A DNA stretch of 64,000 nt from Bromus sterilis (Eukaryota > Streptophyta > Magnoliopsida > Poales > Poaceae), in NCBI GenBank assembly GCA_950022295.1, contig OX465599.1:278587501-278651500 (forward strand), written 5' to 3'. The stretch's first letter is position 1; the number at the start of each line of letters is the position of its first letter. Positions 59,129 to 64,000 of this stretch are shown piece after piece. The notes beneath the pieces were generated by a model. It did no database searches. It worked only from the letters and a program-made list of their open reading frames with translations, and was not told the DNA's origin. The position numbers and the translations under genes were made by a program.

Positions 59129-59440
59129 CCTGTGAACAGAATAGTACAAGAGAGGGAAAATAGGATAGGGATGGATAAGAACAGGCAAAGGCTTCGACCA
59201 AAACAAATTTTGACAGGATTTCATGGCAAAACTAAGATCAGATGCATGTCTGGTATTTTGACAATTCTGATTCGCTCCCAATCTATTCTTTTTTGAATGG
59301 TTAAGCACATTTGAAACGGACATGCATCTGATCTTAGTTTTGCCCTGAAATCCTGTCAAAATTTGTTTTGGTCGAAGCCTTTGCCTGTTCTTATCCATCT
59401 CTATCCTATTTTCCCTCTCTTCTACTATTCTGTTCACAGG

Positions 59441-59809
59441 ATGTCTGATGAAGATGCTGCCTTCGGTAATGAATCACCAGTTGTTGATGGACTTGAGAAC
59501 ATCCCAGATCCTCCAACGCAGAAAGGCAAAGGAGGCAAATCGAAGGAAGTCAACAATGCTCGAGGAATTCCCGATTCCATTCGCGTGAAAATGGGCTATG
59601 ACACTCCACCCGACGAATCAGATCACATGAGAAAGATTCGCTTGCAAAATATTCGCCGCTACTGGGAGATTCGGTGGTACAAGTACAAGAGCATTCCCGA
59701 TGGAAGTGGGCAATACAGTTTGCCTTCAACCCACCATACCAGTACACTGCTGCTATGTGTGCTCAGCACTCTGCTGAAAATCGAAGGAAGTACTACCCGA
59801 AGCCACTAA
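59441..59809 (+). pseudogene. Mirror copy of the MSDE ORF (right arm)
   Basis: This is the inverted duplicate of the left-arm ORF: MSDEDAAFGNESPVVDGL and the same downstream blocks. A one-base loss near 59700 (GATGGAAGTGGG against GATTGGAAGTGGG) shifts the frame after SIPD; the second half is still readable in another frame (WKWAIQFAFNPPYQYTAAMC). Substitutions relative to the left arm include E/D, S/A and K/Q changes. Confidence 0.75.
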
Positions 59810-60323
59810 TACGTCCAAAAAGCATAACTATTTTATATCATAATTTCATCCTATTCATTGATATATTACACTTTAAAGTATTGTTCTTATGTTGTTTTGG
59901 CTTGTTTTACACAGTTTACAACTTTCCGGTGCCGAAGCAGCAGAACCAGAAATCAGCGGTGAAAAGTGGACACCAAGTTGCTGAATCAGATCAAGTCCAA
60001 ATGCGATGAAAATTTACGGGGATCGTTTTTACGAAGATTGAATGGGGATCACTGAGGAAGGAGGTGAGGGGACCCACCAGGCAGCCAGAAGGGTGCCTGG
60101 CGCGGCCCCCCTCCTAGCCGCGCTAGGCACCCTCCTGGATGCCTGGTGGCCCCCCTCGGTGCCCCCTCTCGCCTATAAGACCCCCCTGGGGTGAAAACCC
60201 TAAAGGAGAGAAGAGTTTCCGTATTTCGCCGCCACCACGGGGCGGAAACCTACAGAGGAGAAAAGCCATCTCCGGCGGGCAGATTCCGCCGGGGAGATCA
60301 CCTCCTAGAAGGGGAGATCGTCG

Positions 60324-60354
<31 letters not shown>

Positions 60355-60775
60355 GGGCATCATCGAGATAATCATCAACATCATCCCCAACATCAGCACC
60401 ATCTCCATCTCCATCCCATCTCATCTCACAATTGCAACTTGTGTTGTAATCCGTACTATCTATCCTCTCTAGTCTGTTGGTGTTGATTACTACTTTGTGG
60501 TGAATGCTATTGAGTTTTGTTGGAGAAATATCATTGTGTCCATATTGTTTGCCACCCATCTATCACCTCTGATCATGATCTCTTTTATGTCTTGTGAGTA
60601 GTTACTTTAGTTCTCGAGAACATGGGAGAAGTCTAGTTGTTAGTAGTCATATGATGTTGAAGTATTATGTGTTGTTTGATAATTAAGTTGTGTTGTTATT
60701 TCTCTAGTGGTGTTATGTGAGTCGAACACTTAACACTTCACCTTTCATGGGCCTAGAGGAATACATTGTGCACAA
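59807..60775 (+). mobile_element. Partial inverted copy of the Gypsy 5' LTR (right arm)
   Basis: It begins TAATACGTCCAAAAAGC with the same altered second base as the left-arm LTR, which shows that both descend from one insertion. It stops at 60775, about 620 bp before the LTR end. Confidence 0.85.
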
Positions 60776-60782
60776 CAACACA

Positions 60783-60890
60783 AAACGAATAACAACAACA
60801 CAAAACTGGAAGAAAATGGCAAACGAAGCACAGGGGCCAAACGAAACGAATAACAACAACACAAAACTGGAAGCAAATGGCAAACGAAGC
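60783..60890. repeat. 61-bp direct repeat
   Basis: AAACGAATAACAACAACACA with the following ACTGGAAG(A/C)AAATGGCAAA occurs at 60783 and 60844. It lies just downstream of the Copia pol stop, in its 3' untranslated region. Confidence 0.92.
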
Positions 60891-60984
60891 TAGACATACA
60901 AACACGGACAAAGGAAAACTCAAGCGAAACTAAGTAAATAAACACACACCGAAGGTGAATATGTACAAGGGAAAAGTTTCGATC

Positions 60985-62800
60985 TTACTGAACATTGTGT
61001 GAGTCTAGGATGTTTAGCTCACATCTCAATGCACAGAATCTTTTCTCGTCCAATGGCTTCGTGAATATATCTGCCAATTGATCTTCAGTTCTGACATGAC
61101 TAATCTCAATGTCTTCGCGCTGAACATGATCTCGAAGAAAATGGTGGCGAATATCAATATGCTTCGTTCGAGAGTGTTGCACAGGATTGTGTGCAATTTT
61201 GATGGCACTCTCATTATCACACAGCAAGGGGATTTTCCTCACATAAATACCATAATCTTTGAGCGTCTGCTTAAGCCAAAGGATCTGAGTGCAGCATGAG
61301 CCAGCAGCAATGTATTCGGTTTCAGCAGTAGATATTGAGACACAGTTTTGCTTCTTTGAATCCCAACACACAAGAGATCTACCAAGAAAATGACAAGTGC
61401 CTGAGGTAGATTTCCTGTCTACTCTATCACCGGCCCAGTCTGAATCAGAATATCCAATCAAATCAAACTGAGTTCCTTTGGGATACCAAAGTCCCAATGA
61501 AGGAGTATGTGGTAGATACCGAAGAATTCGCTCTACAGCAGTATGATGTGATTCCTTCGGATTGGCCTGAAAGCGAGCACAAATACAAACTGATAGCATA
61601 ATATCAGGTCTAGATGCACATAAGTATAAGAGTGAACCTATCACAGACTGATACTTCTTCTGATCGAAGGATTTCCCCTTTTCATCAGCATCAAGAAAAC
61701 CATTGGTTGGCATGCGAGTTCTGATAGTTTTGCAATCAGTAAGGTCAAATTTCTTCAGGCAATCCTTCAAATATTTTTCTTGTGAAATAAAGGTGCCATT
61801 CTTCTGTTGGCGAATCTCAAGTCCAAATAAAAACTTCAATTCTCCCATCATGGACATCTCGCATTTCTTCGACATCATCCTTGCAAATTCTTTGTTGATT
61901 TCAGGGTTAGTGCAGCCAAAAATAATATCATCTACATATATCTTACACACAAATATATCATTGTTATATGATCGAGTGAAAAGAGTGGGGTCAGTGGTTC
62001 CAGGTTTGAAGCCTTTCTTCAGGAGGAAATCCTTCAATGTTTCATACCAAGCACGAGGTGCTTGCTTCAATCCATACAATGCTTTGTGAAGCCTGTACAC
62101 CATGTGAGGATTCTTTGAATCTTCAAAACCTGGGGGCTGCATAACATACACTTCTTCTTCTATCTCACCATTAAGAAAAGCACTTTTGACATCCATTCGA
62201 TATAGAAATATATTATTGTGGTTAGCAAAAGCAAGCATGACACAAATGGATTCGAGACGGGCTACTGGAGCATAGGTTTCACCAAAATCAATGCCTTCGA
62301 TTTGGGTGTACCCTTGTGCTGCCAGTCTAGCCTTATTTCTTACCACAATACCATCTTCATCTTGCTTGTTGCGAAATATCCACTTAGTGCCAATAATATT
62401 GTGCTTCGTGGGATCAGGCCTGTCCACTAGTGACCAAACTTTGTTTCTCTCAAACTGGTGAAGTTCTTCCATCATAGCCAATAACCATTCTAGATCCTTC
62501 ATGGCTTCATCAAATTTTGAAGGCTATAGCATGGAAACAAAAGAAAAACTCCCACAGAAGTTAGCCAAATGAGTATGAGATCGAGTAGTGGGACGACCTG
62601 GTTGACGATATTCTTCGAGGATCGAATCAACATCAACTCTTCTTTGAACTCGTGATAAAGTAGAAATGTTTGCTTCAGGCTCAGCTTTTGCTTCAGGGTC
62701 TGCTTCAGCTTCAGGATCTGCTTCACCTTCAGCTTCAGCATTTCCTTCGCTCCCTTGCTCTTCTTCGTCATGTTCATCATTAGCTTCAGGATGTTGACCT
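60985..62800 (-). pseudogene. pol: Sirevirus-type Copia pol: RT and RNase H
   Basis: The long frame 62502-60985 (505 codons) is the C-terminal pol of a Ty1/Copia element. RT starts HNIIGTKWIFRNKQDEDG and KARLAAQGYTQIEGIDFGET, with MDVKSAFLNGEIEEEVYV, ALYGLKQAPRAWYE and the active site YVDDIIFG. RNase H has GYSDSDWAGDRVDRKSTSG, STAETEYIAAGSC and LLCDNESAIKIAHNPV; it ends EDQLADIFTKPLDEKRFC and NILDSHNV. The text is very close to the maize Opie/Ji group, hence the Sirevirus call. Upstream in the same frame (to about 62800) is an acidic linker with repeated EAD/PEA units, separated by a TAG stop at 62526-62524. Integrase and gag are missing because an LTR interrupts at 62825. Only this one lesion affects the RT-RNase H part. 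Confidence 0.9.
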
Positions 62801-62824
62801 CCAGCGCCCCGGGCTAGGTGTGGG

Positions 62825-64000
62825 TGTTGGGAAACGTAGTAGAAAACAAAAAAAAATCGTGCCTACGAATCAAGATCCCAAGATCATCCAAGAAATATGG
62901 CATACAAGGTTTAGGCCTTTTCTCACCAACGGTTGCAGCGGAAGAAGAGTTGGTGAAACAGCGTGGACGTAGTGGAAGTAGTCGAAGCAGATCTCCCACG
63001 AACAGTCCCTCGATCTATCCCATGAACAAGTCCCTCGAACAGATCTCCGAGAAGAAGAAGAAGCTCCTCGAAGAAGGATAAACGTTATGATCCCTCTACC
63101 GGTATCCACACATCCCGTAGCAGCAATCCAGCAGCGCTCCGCCGTCTAGAGAAGAACGCCACCGAGAAAACTAGAGGGATAAAACCCTAACTTATTCCGA
63201 TTTAGAACAGCGCCTAAACCGGGGTCTAATTGTGGAGCAACGGGGTTTAGAGGGAGAGAGGGTGGCGCATAGGCCTTAGGGACAAGTTGTGTTACGCCTC
63301 CCACCCCCTCCCCTCATTATATAGGTGGCCAGGAGACCCTTGGGGCGCAATAAGGGGGTTGGGGAGTCCAACTTGGACTCCCAAACCTTCCCACACCTTC
63401 CCACCGGAAACCTGCCATATTTGGGTTTTGGTATTCCCACCTGGAGGAGGATTCCCTCCCTTTGGTGCGCCCCCACCTCCTTGGCCGGCCAGGGCAGCCT
63501 AGGTGGCTTGCCCCCCAAGGCTAGGGGCGTGGGGTAGTGGGTGGTACTGCCTGGAAACTTCTGGAACCTTCCAGAAGCTTCCAGGACCTTCCGGGATCGT
63601 TTCGAGATATTCCGGAACCTTCTGGAGCACTTCCAGGACCTTCCGGGACCGTTCTCGGACGTTCCGGAGCCATCCGGATAGTTTCGAAGACCATCCGAGT
63701 TATAGTTTATGCCACTCGATGACCGCGAAGGTTGTCGGGACACCCAACGATTATCCAGAAACTATTCCGGTTGATCAATGACTTCCCAAGTACCATTCTC
63801 ATATGTTTTGGAACCACGTGGGACTACTCCAGAGTGATCCGGAGATATCCTTAAATACCCAGAACTACTTCTGGTGCCCTTATGAACAATTCCATAAATC
63901 TCTGAAACTACTTCTGGTACCCGTATGAACTATTCTACTTTGCTTCCACTAAACCTTCTACCATACTAGTATTCTAACAGACTACTGCTCGTTAAGTGTG
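62825..64000 (-). mobile_element. Copia LTR cutting the Sirevirus-type pol, runs off the window
   Basis: It starts TGTTGGGAAACGTAGTAGAA on the plus strand, i.e. the LTR 3' end in minus orientation. A minus-strand TATATA motif is at 63318-63325. It has repeated TTCCGGGA/CTTCCAG-type words through 63550-63680. It shares its first ~60 bp and its CTGCTCGTTAAGTGTG end region with 43521-45066. Its other terminus lies beyond the window. Confidence 0.8.

Larger units (their letters stand above)
57791..60775. repeat. 3-kb palindrome, arms 1.46 kb, 68-bp spacer
   Basis: 57791-59250 and 59319-60775 are inverted copies, from TTGTGCACAATGTATTCC at the outer end to GACATGCATCTGATC at the inner end. By eye they differ at a few percent of positions with single-base indels, for example the missing base at 59700 that shifts the ORF on the right arm. 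Each arm holds most of the Gypsy LTR and the MSDE... ORF. At 57790/60776 the match stops sharply. Confidence 0.95.

Overview
The window reads as intergenic DNA from a large grass genome, most likely Triticeae (wheat, barley, Aegilops or a relative). Three things point there: nested LTR retrotransposons whose Ty3/Gypsy LTRs start TGATACGTCC and whose Ty1/Copia LTRs start or end TGTTGG/CCAACA, a Stowaway MITE with CTCCCTCCG ends, and members of grass-specific repeated protein families. No rRNA, tRNA, CRISPR or bacterial-type gene is visible. Family and lineage names come from remembered motifs; no database was searched.

Layout. 1-3360: unassigned retroelement sequence, then a long plus-strand LTR with a TATA box, a GC-rich block and an array of eight short hairpins (2503-2841). 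3361-8289: three broken Gypsy pieces in conflicting orientations, including a minus-strand element with a 447-bp LTR, a PBS and a decayed gag. 8290-11380: a minus-strand Copia 3' LTR and noncoding internal DNA. 11395-16707: a plus-strand Gypsy remnant with gag and protease only, a long noncoding tract and two partial LTRs. 18926-24001: a decayed zinc-knuckle protein gene of a multicopy grass family, split by a solo LTR (22021-23675) with a near-perfect target duplication. 24100-29340: an LTR fragment, a TIR-like DNA element with a GC-rich insert, a (TA)n tract and a degenerate tandem-repeat region.

29794-32590 is the only gene-like island: a minus-strand F-box gene with a frameshift and a tandemly duplicated 5' region, plus a broken GRF-type zinc-finger gene. 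33351-34422 is a small element with perfect 23-bp inverted ends carrying a Stowaway MITE. 35100-41232 holds three LINE pieces, the first split by an LTR stub. 41777-42640 is a 314-bp tandem repeat.

43198-64000 is a nest built on a minus-strand Athila-type Gypsy element (45067-58761) with gag, protease, RT, RNase H, integrase and a coiled-coil accessory ORF. Its RT is split by a 4,344-bp solo LTR (50516-54859) with an exact TGGTC duplication. Its 5' LTR forms one arm of a 3-kb palindrome (57791-60775), next to a Sirevirus-type Copia pol (60985-62780) that is cut by another Copia LTR running off the window. Every retroelement coding region carries stops, frameshifts or truncations, so none looks able to move by itself.
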